Assembly (NCBI GenBank): GCA_902729315.2
Contig: LR746268.1
Span: 3,341,501-3,405,500, forward strand
Reading direction: 5' to 3'
DNA length: 64,000 nucleotides
From: Spirodela intermedia
Lineage: Eukaryota > Streptophyta > Magnoliopsida > Alismatales > Araceae
The position numbers and the translations under genes were made by a program. The notes beneath the pieces are model-generated. The model did not search any database. It saw only the letters and a program-made list of their open reading frames with translations, and was not told where the DNA came from. This document shows positions 39,637 through 51,300 of the stretch, piece by piece. Positions within the stretch are counted from its first letter, which is position 1. Each line of letters starts with the position of its first letter.

Positions 39637-40998
39637 TTATCTCTGTTGCGTCTTCCGTATCCAGTCGAGAATCCGAGAACAGTCCTCTCCATTAACGAAG
39701 ATCCTCTTCTCAGGACGGTAGGACTTGAGTTCGTAGTTTTCCTGGCGGCTGGAGACATCCTTTCTCATTCTGAGAGGTCCGGGCACCGTCAACTTCCCAG
39801 ACGGGTCATGGAATGAGTCGCAGATGAAGCTGAGCACGTCCTCCATGGGTTTCGAAGCATCGAGCCACTGGTAAATCTGCTCGCTGCGGAACCAAGTGAT
39901 CTGCCTCTTGGAGAAGTTCCGAGAGGCTTTCTGGAATTCTCCAAGAAAGGCGTAGAAGTCTCCTGGGGAGCACTGGCCCCTCAGGTGCCTACAATGGAGG
40001 AGGTAGTCCATGGCTTGACGATACCCGATCGCCCGAGTTGCAGAGGTGGTATTCGGAAGGAGACCCTGGTCGAGGAGCCACGAGGCTTCCGACAAGATCC
40101 CGGGGCACTCCACGATCATCTCCTCGCACCTCAGGTCGATTGATCTGTAGAGGTCCAGCCGAGGCGTCGAAAGGAAGAAGCATATGAAATCGTAGTCGAG
40201 ACTTCGGAGAGCATCAGCAGCGCCGTCGCTCCTCTGGCTCGACGGACTCGAGATCAGCTGCTTCTTGAAGGATTCGTATGGGACGGGGAAGGCCGATGGT
40301 GGCGACCCAGAGGACTTGATAATCTCCAGGCTTCGTCTCAACCTGTACCAGTCGTTCTGAGGCAGAGAGCGAACATTAGGGTCGCCAGCCTCCGCCACCA
40401 GGTCCACGGCTTCCTCCCATCGCCCGGACTCCTGCAAGTGCATGATCTGCGAGCTCGCTTCGCCGGATATCTCCTTCGTGGCGACGGGAACATCGGGTTT
40501 TCCGTAGATGTACCAGCGCAGATACAGTCCCGTCCCTCCGACGACGATGGGCACTCCACCGCGCTCAAGAATCTCCTCTGTTGTGCCTCTCGCGTCGTCG
40601 AAGAACTGACCGACGGAGTATTCCTCAGAAGGATCCATGATGTCGATCAGATGATGGGGCACCTCTTCCCTCTCACTGATCAGAGACTTCGCCGAGCCGA
40701 CATCAAGCCCGCGGTAAACCTGTATAGAGTCGGCGCTGATGATCTCCCCGCCGACCCTCTTGGCTAGTTCCAACGCAAGCCTGCTCTTGCCCGCCCCAGT
40801 TGGGCCAGATATGACAACGACCTTGCTCCTCCCCCTCGCCGTCCGCCCAGAATCAGCAGAGGCGGCCGCAAACAGTTTCCTCTGCCGAGAAGAAGGCGGA
40901 ATGCGTCTTCTCTTCCTGAGACCAGAAAAAAATGGCGTCCACCCCGTGCTCGAAGCAAATCTGAAGCTCCATGTACGCAATCCAGAGGCAGTGCTCAT
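39637..40998 (-). CDS. IPT9: tRNA dimethylallyltransferase, IPT9-type (tRNA isopentenyltransferase), single exon
   Basis: The enzyme moves a dimethylallyl group from DMAPP to N6 of A37 in tRNAs that read UNN codons; its breakdown products feed cis-zeatin pools. From the ATG at 40998 the protein is 453 residues. The P-loop G-P-T-G-A-G-K-S is at 65-72, followed by I-S-A-D-S-I-Q-V-Y-R-G-L-D-V-G-S-A-K at about 88-104, the P-H-H-L-I-D segment, and V-V-G-G-T-G-L-Y, all hallmarks of MiaA/IPT enzymes. The C-terminal helices carry T-R-A-I-G-Y-R-Q and S-K-R-Q-I-T-W-F-R. There is no C-terminal CxxC zinc finger as in MOD5/IPT2, which fits the IPT9 branch. Residues 1-58 are Arg/Ser/Phe-rich, like an organelle presequence. 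The frame stays open upstream to 41193, but an acceptor-like tctccgcag near 41030 suggests a 5' UTR intron, so I prefer 40998. The frame is intact and has no intron. Confidence 0.93.
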   Translation of the reverse strand: MSTASGLRTWSFRFASSTGWTPFFSGLRKRRRIPPSSRQRKLFAAASADSGRTARGRSKVVVISGPTGAGKSRLALELAKRVGGEIISADSIQVYRGLDVGSAKSLISEREEVPHHLIDIMDPSEEYSVGQFFDDARGTTEEILERGGVPIVVGGTGLYLRWYIYGKPDVPVATKEISGEASSQIMHLQESGRWEEAVDLVAEAGDPNVRSLPQNDWYRLRRSLEIIKSSGSPPSAFPVPYESFKKQLISSPSSQRSDGAADALRSLDYDFICFFLSTPRLDLYRSIDLRCEEMIVECPGILSEASWLLDQGLLPNTTSATRAIGYRQAMDYLLHCRHLRGQCSPGDFYAFLGEFQKASRNFSKRQITWFRSEQIYQWLDASKPMEDVLSFICDSFHDPSGKLTVPGPLRMRKDVSSRQENYELKSYRPEKRIFVNGEDCSRILDWIRKTQQR

Positions 40999-42389
40999 CA
41001 GGGGAATCTCCCAATTCGAGGATCCCTGCGGAGAAACGACGCGTATAAGCGATCTGGGCAGTAGATAAGCTCCTAATTCATCAGCTACCCGCCCGAATTT
41101 CGCCGACCCTGAGCCAGAATGGAGAGACAGCAACACATTTTGAACCCAAAACATTACATCAGAAAGGAACCACGAAACAAAGCACAGACCCATCCAAAAT
41201 GTGCCCTCCGGCGGGGGAGGAAGAAGGTGATGGCATTACAGGCAAACATGCTAATTCCTACATCACACCGAGACGCTACCCCACCCTCGCGCTCTTATCC
41301 CTGCAGCGGGGGGGAGAAGCCATCCCTCTCCCCGTCAGATAGGGATACGAGTGGAGGAGCGGCGACGGAACGAGGGCAGGGACACAGCGCGGGAGTGCGG
41401 GAAAATGAAGATATCTACCTGTTCTGCTACCTCGTCTTCGACCCCGTGGGAGAGAGGACACAACCACTCAAGTAGAAGTGGGCAGCTGAGGGAAGGAGAG
41501 AGGGGGAGAGAGGGGGAGGGAGGGGTTTAAGGATGAAGCAGGCTCGCAGCCCATCTGAAGCAGGCCCAAAGCCATCAACCCTGCCCTAGAATGGGCCTCA
41601 AAGCCATTTTTTCTCATGCCGCAGTGAACCCCACTTTGGGCCCGCTTCGTGGAACTCTCGAGAGAAAGCCTTCTCCGAGATTACTCTTGATTTTCCCGGA
41701 CTAAAGTTTAAGGTAAATCACACTGCAATCAATCTTATTAGCCGAATAAAATTTATCTCAAAGAGAATGATTCCCATCACCATGCTCAATGAAAAACTTG
41801 TTGCATTAAAAAAAAAAAATGCAACTTGCTGCATACGATATGGTCTTCGATTAATATCAAGGGGTTCCAGGGTTTATGCAAAAAATTTACCAGAGAGATT
41901 TCTGTACCGCGCATAGAGGGAAAGAATCTGCGGGGAAGGGACGGGAAGGGGGAGGAGGATTGGGAGGGCGCAAAGCACCCATCACTAGTGTTACATCCTT
42001 CTGTGCTTGTAGAAAGATACATGAGAGCGGCGGCCTATCAGTGGCCTCTTTTACAAAGGGGGAAGGTATGCTAATAGCTTATTCGTCAGGGCATTCCTTG
42101 CAAAGGATGCTGTACAACACTTGAAAGCAGCGTAAGCGAAAATATATACGGTTGCTCTTTGAGGCACATTAACAGGTTGACTGTGCTCATAATTTCATCT
42201 GGAACTCTGAGAACCAAAACTCCAAGTCCCTTTGGAGGTAGAATGCCTGTGATAATTTCATGGAGCTCGTTTTTATATCTGAGCTGCAACGAGGGGCTCC
42301 AATGTATGATTGCATTCCCGCTGGGGGAAAGGAACCCTTGCAGAGGGGGAGCGCTGATTTGTCGGCAGATTTCCAGCAAGGTCAGGAAA
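40999..42389. other. Region between the IPT9-type gene and the importin gene
   Basis: Both flanking genes are on the minus strand. This stretch should hold the importin 3' UTR (right part) and the IPT9 promoter and 5' UTR (left part). The open frame from 41193 that continues into IPT9 is probably leader sequence. I see no other gene. Confidence 0.5.
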
Positions 42390-45300
42390 TCATGAAGGAT
42401 TTGATATGCTCCGATGAGTTTCCGCAAAGTCGCGGATGATCCGCTTCAAGGTCCGACCACCTTTCCCTTGCATGTGACCGTTGTCATGTTCCTCAGAGAT
42501 GGAAGTTTTGTTTGTAAGGTAATCTGAGGCTGCACTAGCGAGGGCTTTCAGCCACAGGGGTACGAGTGTTTCCGCTTCCCCCTTCTTCAAATACTCGGCA
42601 GGCAGCGTCTGCACCTGATAAATGGTATAGTTATTTATCACTGAAGATCAAAGTAAATGTCAAACAGCCGCGATATAATGCATTCAAAAACATAAATCGA
42701 TGCGTCCTAAAAGCTAAGATGATCCACTCAAGTAAAGATGAAGATGCTATTTTGGTCTAGTTATCAGGTGGGATCATCAATGGAGGAGATAGCCTCAAAA
42801 AGCATTAATAACAGTTCGGAGGGAATTCAGAATGGTCACAATGCCAATCTTTCAGCAGGGGCAGGCATTAAGAAATCGTCAGTACCCAGGCCTCAAGGCA
42901 CTCCAGTGACTGAAGGTTCTCATGACCTCCATGGTTCTCCATCAGATTAAGTCAAGAAGCATCTATTTTTTATCTATGCACGCAAAATCATGAAACCATC
43001 CAAAGAAAATGTCCATCCATCTATACCTAATCCCTTTTACTTTTCATGTGGTGGCTCGGCTTTCTAACGTGATGAGATCAATTCCCACACCTTTAATCTG
43101 CAGGATACATGGGTCAAGAGAAGATCGTTCTTCTCCATGCAGATATGTATCCTACTTGTTTTATGTTTGTCTACTCCTATCAAACCGAACTCCATCCATC
43201 CTAAATGATGACGGTTCTACCATTAAGGGAAAAATTAATTTATCCGACCCCCAGTTAAAAGATATTTTCTATAATGTTGCCATGATCTAGCGTGCCAAGG
43301 GTACCTTCAAAGAGACTAGATTAAACAAAAAACCCAACGAATGTCCATTGTATTCACTGGTTAAATGAAAGAAATGATCAAGATATCCACACAGAAGAGC
43401 GACTATCAGAGAGGAAAAGGCCACAAACATTGAAACTATTGAAACTACTAAAACATGAGCAGAAAGGAAATGGGGGAAAACCATTGAAACTAGCCATGCA
43501 TGTAGAGATTCCCAACATAGGAGTGCTTTGCACGTTGTCCGCTCACAAAGACTGCAAACTGCCGCTAACTGCTGCAAGATTGTTGCCGACTTGTGAACCT
43601 ATTTACAAGCAAGTTACCATTAGTTTGCGCTACTCCTATAGAGCACAAAAATATGCAAAATAAGCTGAACGTTGAAAATGAACGTAAATAACTGAAAGCA
43701 TGATTATAGTGATATCAGTTTCAACTAATAAAACAATGAAGCCTGATCATATTTACCTCCAAGAATAAAGCTAGATAAACAGAGGAGATAGCTCAGAGGG
43801 CAAAAATACATAAATCAAAAATTTTCATACATCTCTCTAAGAAAAATCTGATCATAACCTAGAAAGTCACCTGAGATAGGTCCATTACGGAAGCCTAAAT
43901 TGTGAAACTATAAAGGTAATTTTCCTACCAACAAAACAGTCTTGGAGGATGCTAATTGAATATGATAATGCCCTAAGGTATGTCCATCATTCTGGAGTGA
44001 TTGACTGCTATGCAGAGCTACAGTGCTGCGACCGGTCTTTTCACAGAAAGCAGCCTGAGCCTTTAGCTGTGAGCATATTTTACGTACGATTTGGATTGCA
44101 GATGCTGGAATTTGTCGTGGACCAGAGTGCGAAAGTAGGAGGGAGGCTTGTGAGTTTTCTTTCGGGCCATTCCCAAGTGCCAGTGACTCTCACGTCAGGT
44201 TTTGGGCTTCTCACAGTTTGCACATATATCACTTAAAACAACTGAAAAGGCACCAAAGATCCTGGAAAAAATGGAGCCCCTCACAAAAGGAACAAGATTT
44301 TTATAAGTATCAACAACAATGAGGGTTCCAGAGAAGGAGACAAATAAGATGTAATTGGGTAACATGAGGACGGATGAGCCACTATTTACACATATATCTT
44401 GTTTTCCTCACATAATGAATAAGGATGAAGGACCCCAACAGCTGGTGGAGTTCATTACAGCGTAAGCTGGAGACCCTAGAAATAAAAAGGCAAGAAGGTA
44501 AAGAAATAATGGTGAATATGGAGAAAATATGAAGATATACCATACTAATATTCGGGGGTAGCTCATTTAATGGACGACTCCAGGAGAGGGGCTGTTCTCC
44601 TGGTTTCCCATAAATCAGTGGAAAATTTGAACACTGAAATAGAACATCGGCAGATTTAGAGACCCATATGTTGACAACAGGGTATATCTGTTCTGACAAG
44701 CTATGGGGTTCCCATGAATCTGAGAACTGACCACACAACGGCCCTATTGACCCCGGAGCTATTATCCTGATGCCAGAAGAAAAACTGCCACGGAGGCTTG
44801 TTACGAGCATAGAGTAAATAGCAGGGGACTTAAGGGTGTGAAGATTCTCTTGCATCAAATTGGGAATTTCAATGAGTAAAATAGATGTCAGTAGTAAAAA
44901 GATGACGCCCGAGTACTATCCAGGCATTGTCATGGGTTTCACCAAGCAACCTTCAGAGAGGAATGCTTTCAAGAAAGTTCGGATGGCTTGTGCTTCAGGT
45001 TTGTTCGCCCATATGGCTTTTTGAATCAATCAGAAGGGTGCACGGGATGGTTCCAGAGTCACAGATAAAACCTAATGTATGGTTTAAGATTCAATATCAG
45101 TTGAACTCAGTCTCTGAGAAGCTTAGGTTGAACTTGTTCTCAAGCATAGTATTTAAGCCTGCAAAAGTTTGACAAAGTTGTTCCTTATTCGACATTGTTT
45201 AGAGGTGGAATTGGTCATGTGTATGCATTCTGTCATTGAAATTGGCATAGGAGTTCTAGAAATCGTGGTATTTTACCTTCACACCATTTTTTTACCTGGC

Positions 45301-48300
45301 ATGTCATGTTGAAAGGTAGCCTAATTTTATGATTCCTGCTGAATTATGTTTTGCCAAGCATTTATTGTACGAGGACAGATGACACTAAAGGTAATCCGAC
45401 TCATGCTCTTTGCCGTTTTTAAAGCACAAGTTATTATAAAGCATCAACATAAACTGTACTCAAAGAAAGCACAAACTGTAAAAAAGAATGGTTCCCATCA
45501 AATTTATTGATGATGACGTTGCCTGTTACTCTGAAAGGTCATTCGAAATGTAATTACCCTTGACATTGCTGATACACCTAGCAGCGCATACACCAGATTG
45601 GATATAAGTCCTTCGCCACAACGGGCAATAACCTGAATTAAAACTCCCATCAAGGAACCTTCAGCAGGAGAGGCCATACACTCCAACAGACAAGTAAGGC
45701 TTACGTCTAAAAAACCTACAAGCAACAACAAACGGCAATTGCATCAGGGAAGAGATTTCTATTTACTTGATACAAAAACGGGATACCGAACATATATATT
45801 TTTTAACTGCTTCAAAGTTTCTAAAATATATCTGCAATTTCTAGTCAACAGACTTCAGACAATCTGAAAAAAATTAGGTTCATCACAGATATACTTAAGC
45901 CAAAAATGATGAAACCTTGGCTAAACCAAGACATGATTTCAAGACTCAGTCAATCAAATAGAGAACTTTCCTAGTAAGGCTGACTGATCTCATTCAGGAA
46001 TACAGACATGCATGCTAGGATGAAGAACAATAACCTATTCAGTTCACCCAAACAGCAAGTGAACAAAATCATGAGACTATTGCAATTTTGAGATCAGTTT
46101 GTTGACAACGTAGTTAACTCACTCAATATGGCATTCCATGACTTGGCACACTCACAATTCAAATCCTCCGCACAGTTACTGAACTAGTATGAAAGTTACA
46201 AGAAGGTGTGATTTTACGATATTATCAAAAAAAAGAAAGAAAAAAAACTGAATTGGTCCATAGTCATAATAATTCACAGAATGTTTTGTGGGCAGATATC
46301 CTTCTGACCCAAGTCACAGGACCTAAGAAACCTAACTTGTAGAATGCTTTGTTTCTCCTATTCCTATTTTAACCTCGAACTAAGAAAACTGTGGTATGTC
46401 CTCTACTTTATGTTATACCTATGAAAAGAAGGAGGGGTTTTTTTAGTAACCCACATGCAACAAAGTCAGTCTCCTCAGTTTTTATTAACTCAGGGCTCAA
46501 ACATATACTATTGACATTTTTTAGTTATACTCGTCATTATTTCATTGATCTACATATCCATTTGTTTATTCTTGAAACCATCAATCCAATTTATTTCCAA
46601 GGAAAAAATTGCAGTTGCTACAACTACATCATGAATACCTCATATAGCAATTATTTTTGGGATCTTGACAAGAGGAAGCCATTAGTTTGCTTTCATTTCT
46701 ACAATTGTGTGTTTGTATGCCTATTAGTCCAATGTAAGAGTACAAAATCCTAGAGTGAGGCTCCTTCATGCAACAGCCTTCAATCCACCATCTTCTCTTC
46801 ATGGATTAGAGTACTTAGATCCGATTTTCTCTCCTCTTCTTTCCTCTCTGAGGCCATAACTGCTGATGCAGTCCTTGTGTTGCGAGCCCAAAACCAGAAG
46901 ACAACGTGTATCAACATTGGAGTAGCCTGGCTGGAGAGAAGAGCTATGTGGTGTCCTCCCAATTCCCATCGTCAACACTTACATCAGTCCAGAGAGGAGC
47001 ATAGAAATTCCCGTCATCTACAACCGCAGTGAGGCCTGTGATGGCCAGTAGATCTACTCACAGTCGCTCTCCCCTGCGAGAAGCAGCTTCTGGGATGCTC
47101 ATAGTCTCTCCAGGTACTCTCAACTTATGCTGTGTTCCTCTGCAATACACGTCACTGAGTCCAGTATCTTGACAGCCACAGGAGCATTCTCTTCAGGCGC
47201 CTTCTTCTATCTTAGAGCCACAGAAATCTTACAGCCTGGCTGATTAGTAGCAGTACCGTTCACATCAAGAAGAAACCTAATCAAGTAATTGGGATGCTAA
47301 CAATTCGTTAACATCTCAGAGGACTATGACCATGGCATTATATGAAAATTTGTTACTACAGAGTGAACTTTAATATCTGATTATGATAATCAGTCGACCA
47401 GAAGTTCGTCAATGGATGCAGTGAATCAATATATATATTGAAGGAAGTCTCCGAGCACCAGATGTGACAGAGAGCAAGTTTGAAAATTTAATGTTAGATA
47501 AATATCGTCAATGTCATCGAAAAGCAATTTACTGAATGCAGGAATTCAACAGACGAGTCTGCTAAAGTAGACTTTCAGGGACCATAGGTGTTCCTTGAAG
47601 AACCACACCACAATCACTCTGAATCATGGTTTACACTTATCCTGGCCATGCCACTTAGGTCATAGGCTCAGCGGCTACAGATCACATTACATGCATCCAC
47701 AATTTACTCTACTTCTTGAGTTCAAGACATGATAAAGTGACCACAGAAAATGACTCCTCAGCCACTATCACTAGAAAAGATAATATGACACTATGAATCT
47801 TCTTTCAGCTACAACTCAAAACTGTTTCATAAACCTTTTTTCATCATCATATCTTTCAGAAGTTGAAGATGAAGTAAACGATTGGAAGTAGTCATGAAGT
47901 GGGAGGACTGAACTGATTTATACCAGATGTAACGCATTACCAACCTAGTCCGGTGGATCACATGTAGCAATTATTGAAGGAGATCAGTCTGTAGTACCCG
48001 ATTGCTTAGACATTTTACCTTTTCGGTCTAAGTATTATTTTCTTCATTTTTTAGTTAAATACACCCAGTGTTACGTCAATGTCATATATCTCAATTATCA
48101 AAACATTATAGAACTCTTTTCCTTGATACAAAAGCTTCTGCTGCTTTTCAAAATTTTCAGTCAAATGCAGGGAGGGCCTGCCCTATTAATTCTATGGATG
48201 GCTATAGATTTTTCATCAACTACATTCCTGAATATAGTCATACTGCATTGCGCATTGGATTTCGAACGGTTCCTCACATCGTTTAAGTTTTCTTCAAGAT

Positions 48301-51300
48301 GATTGAAGATCAATTAGAAACCAAAGATTTTTCAGTTCTGAAATGCAAAAGAACATCTTGCAAGTCATTTGAATGCATCCTTAGAAAAAGACGGTACCAT
48401 CCTGTAGAATTCTGTCTATAAGGCACAATAAAATGCATTTGCCACAGAAAAAATAGACAAATCGAAGCAACCATACTCTCTTGGTTCACTACAGTCTTCA
48501 CAAAAGGTTTTCAGCAGAAGCAATGCCCATTGTTGTCTACATCATAAATAAGAAATCATTCGAAAATCTTGTGCATAAATCACTTCTCTCTTATTTATTT
48601 CTCTCATGTTTTTTAATGTCTATCTCTCATTCGCGACCTATCCACTGGATTATCTGATCTTGATCCTCGCACTACCAAAGGAGATTTTCTGTTCAGGCAG
48701 ATATTGTCTTAAAATTAAGGGGTGCATAGAATCTGTTCAGGCAAATATCTCTGGATGATAGAAGATCAACCAAAAGATATTGTATCTTTTTGGCTGATAA
48801 TATTATGATGTCAGACTATGTTAGCAAGGTCAAGTACAGAAGCACAGCACAAGGAAAAGGCACATGCACAAACTGAGTTTCAATGGCTGACAAGCCTCAG
48901 TCAAGATTTGAATCTGAAAGTTTGACTTTCCCCGGTAGTATTGTGATAATAAGGTTGCCATCAACATTGCCAACTATCCGGTGCCAACTCATAACACCAG
49001 ACAAATTGAGCGTGATCCATTAGGACAAAGTTGTGCATGAAAGATTTATCCCTTCCATATGTTCGTTCAAAGGACCAGTTGACTATACCCATTAGGCCTA
49101 AGATAGTGATAAGGTTCCGGTGAAGACTTATAAACGAAGACAGAAACATAGGGCAGAGGGGTAGGAAAGTAAGGGAGCGAGAGGAACAGATAGGTCATTG
49201 TATGGGTAGGTTATTAAGAACCCTCAAACGTACGATGGGGGAATCTTTTAGTGAACAGTACTCTAGGACTCGGTGGAGCTGAAGAAAGGACGGGAAGCCT
49301 CTCGAACTACTTCTCATAGTCTGTTAGGGTTCCGCGGAACCCTGACTATTGTCCACTCCTGAATATCCATCCAGTTCATTCTCTTTTTCCGTCCCACAGC
49401 CCTTCTCCTGGTAGCGGGAGGAAGGAATCTTACCAGATACCTGATCACTTGAGTTCTCTGTCTAATCTCTTCTTAAGTCATCTCTAATACTACGGAAACA
49501 TGGGTATATCCCGTACTTTTTCTGTAATGAAATGGAAGAGCAAGGGGCTCAAGACCAAAACCCGTGTAATCCCAGGATGCAGCGTCCTCTGATTTATTTT
49601 TTCCCCCTAAAAAACCTAATCACCTCTGTCATTTGACTTTTCATATCTCAGTTCAATAGGGAGTCTAATAACAAAGTCAGATATGCATGTTGACAATTGT
49701 TTTACATATTTTTTTCCATTATCTTTGATCATAGTTTAGAATTGTGGGATCTTTTGTCCGAGGATAGTAAGACAATATGGTTGGTCTTACCTCATGGACG
49801 TCATTGCAAATGTGGATTTGTAAACTCGGGCTCAGACTGTTACAAGAAATTAGCCACACTTGGTAAAGTCGAGGGAATGAATGCTACTTTTGATGCTTGT
49901 CACATCAAGCGTTAGAATAATTAAACGTTATGATTTTCACTAAGGTAGTGGCAGGAAAGCCAAGGATGTGATCGGGAGGATGCAGGTCTGGGGGATAATA
50001 TCATCAGACCAAGTTTACCAACTCATGTGGATGAAGGCACCTTATAGAAGAAGAGAACAAAAAATAGTGTTCGTACTGTTTGGCTTATTCACGAGGTGCA
50101 AAAACCATTCTCAACAGACGCATCTATTAGTCACACTCAAGAAAATTTAAGGGAAAGAAATTTTTGGCGCTAAGCTGCATTTAACTTACTCGATCTGGCA
50201 CGTAATTTTCTGTCCATAGTCCGCTGTAGTTTTACATGTATAAAAAAAATGTAAATTTACTAAAAGGATGAAACATTGATAAATATTTCAGACAATTAGA
50301 TCTCTCTTGCAATCATCAAAAGCGTACAGAATTCACAAAATCTAAATGGGAGATAAACACGTTCATGCGAATTGATAACACTCAATATGATTGATGCACA
50401 CATTCTGGTCATTTAGAGTTTATTTTCAGAAGGCTTTTTGTGCTTTTTTCTGCATGTCTTTACCATCAACCTTTGGTCCAAGAAACAAACAAAAAATTTC
50501 TTGCCTAACCCAAAATGACATTAGCATGATGCAAAAACAAAAACTTGTAAAGGCTTTGATATTCGCATGATATTATAAGAGACAGTGAATTAAATATTGT
50601 TAAAACTAGAAAAAAATATATCAAATTTAATAGATTTTCAAAGGTGCAGGACGTATGATCCCTAAGCCCAATACTGTCTAGGAATAAAGCTCTAAGTTCA
50701 AAGAATCAGCAAACTATTAAATCAAGGTGAATTATAATTGCTTACAAGACATATAGGACATTGCTGATAGTGCTGCTCCACGGTGCATTGCTGTGCAGCA
50801 TATGGCGGCCTTCTGGAGGGATAGCTCAAGGAGTGAAGCAGACGCTGCAACCACTTCCTGAAAAAACATTCTGGTATTAGCAAACATCTTCACTTCGCTG
50901 CTTCCACACATTGCAAGATCCTTAGAGTTTGATTTTTAAAGATCAAACCTTGGGACAGCAGCGAACAAATGAAGAAGTGAAGTTAGTGTAGGCTTCAACT
51001 AGGTCAGGCTCTTGATCACATATATAAGAAGAACTGAGAGCCATCACTGAGGCAGTAGAAGTAAATCTCTCAAATGTGCTGATATATAAAGAGCCATATT
51101 CCTCTCTGTGACCAAATTCTTCAATGACAACGGTAGCTGAACAATATTTTAGCAAAAGAGCAATTAGAAATTGAACAACTTCAGAAACCGAAATATAAAA
51201 CTGTTAAGGAAAAAGAAACATTTTAGGAATTAGAACCACTGTGAAATCAATGATGGATAAATGTAATTTTTGGGAAACGAAATCAGAAGCAACTTTTATG

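Noticed and set aside
44382-44858. A 158-codon minus-strand frame as an extra importin exon
   Set aside because: The neighbouring exons already join in phase with the family sequence, and this frame does not resemble karyopherins.
46391-46753. A 120-codon plus-strand frame in an importin intron
   Set aside because: Composition is that of AT-rich DNA (Phe, Tyr, Ile, Asn) and no domain is visible.
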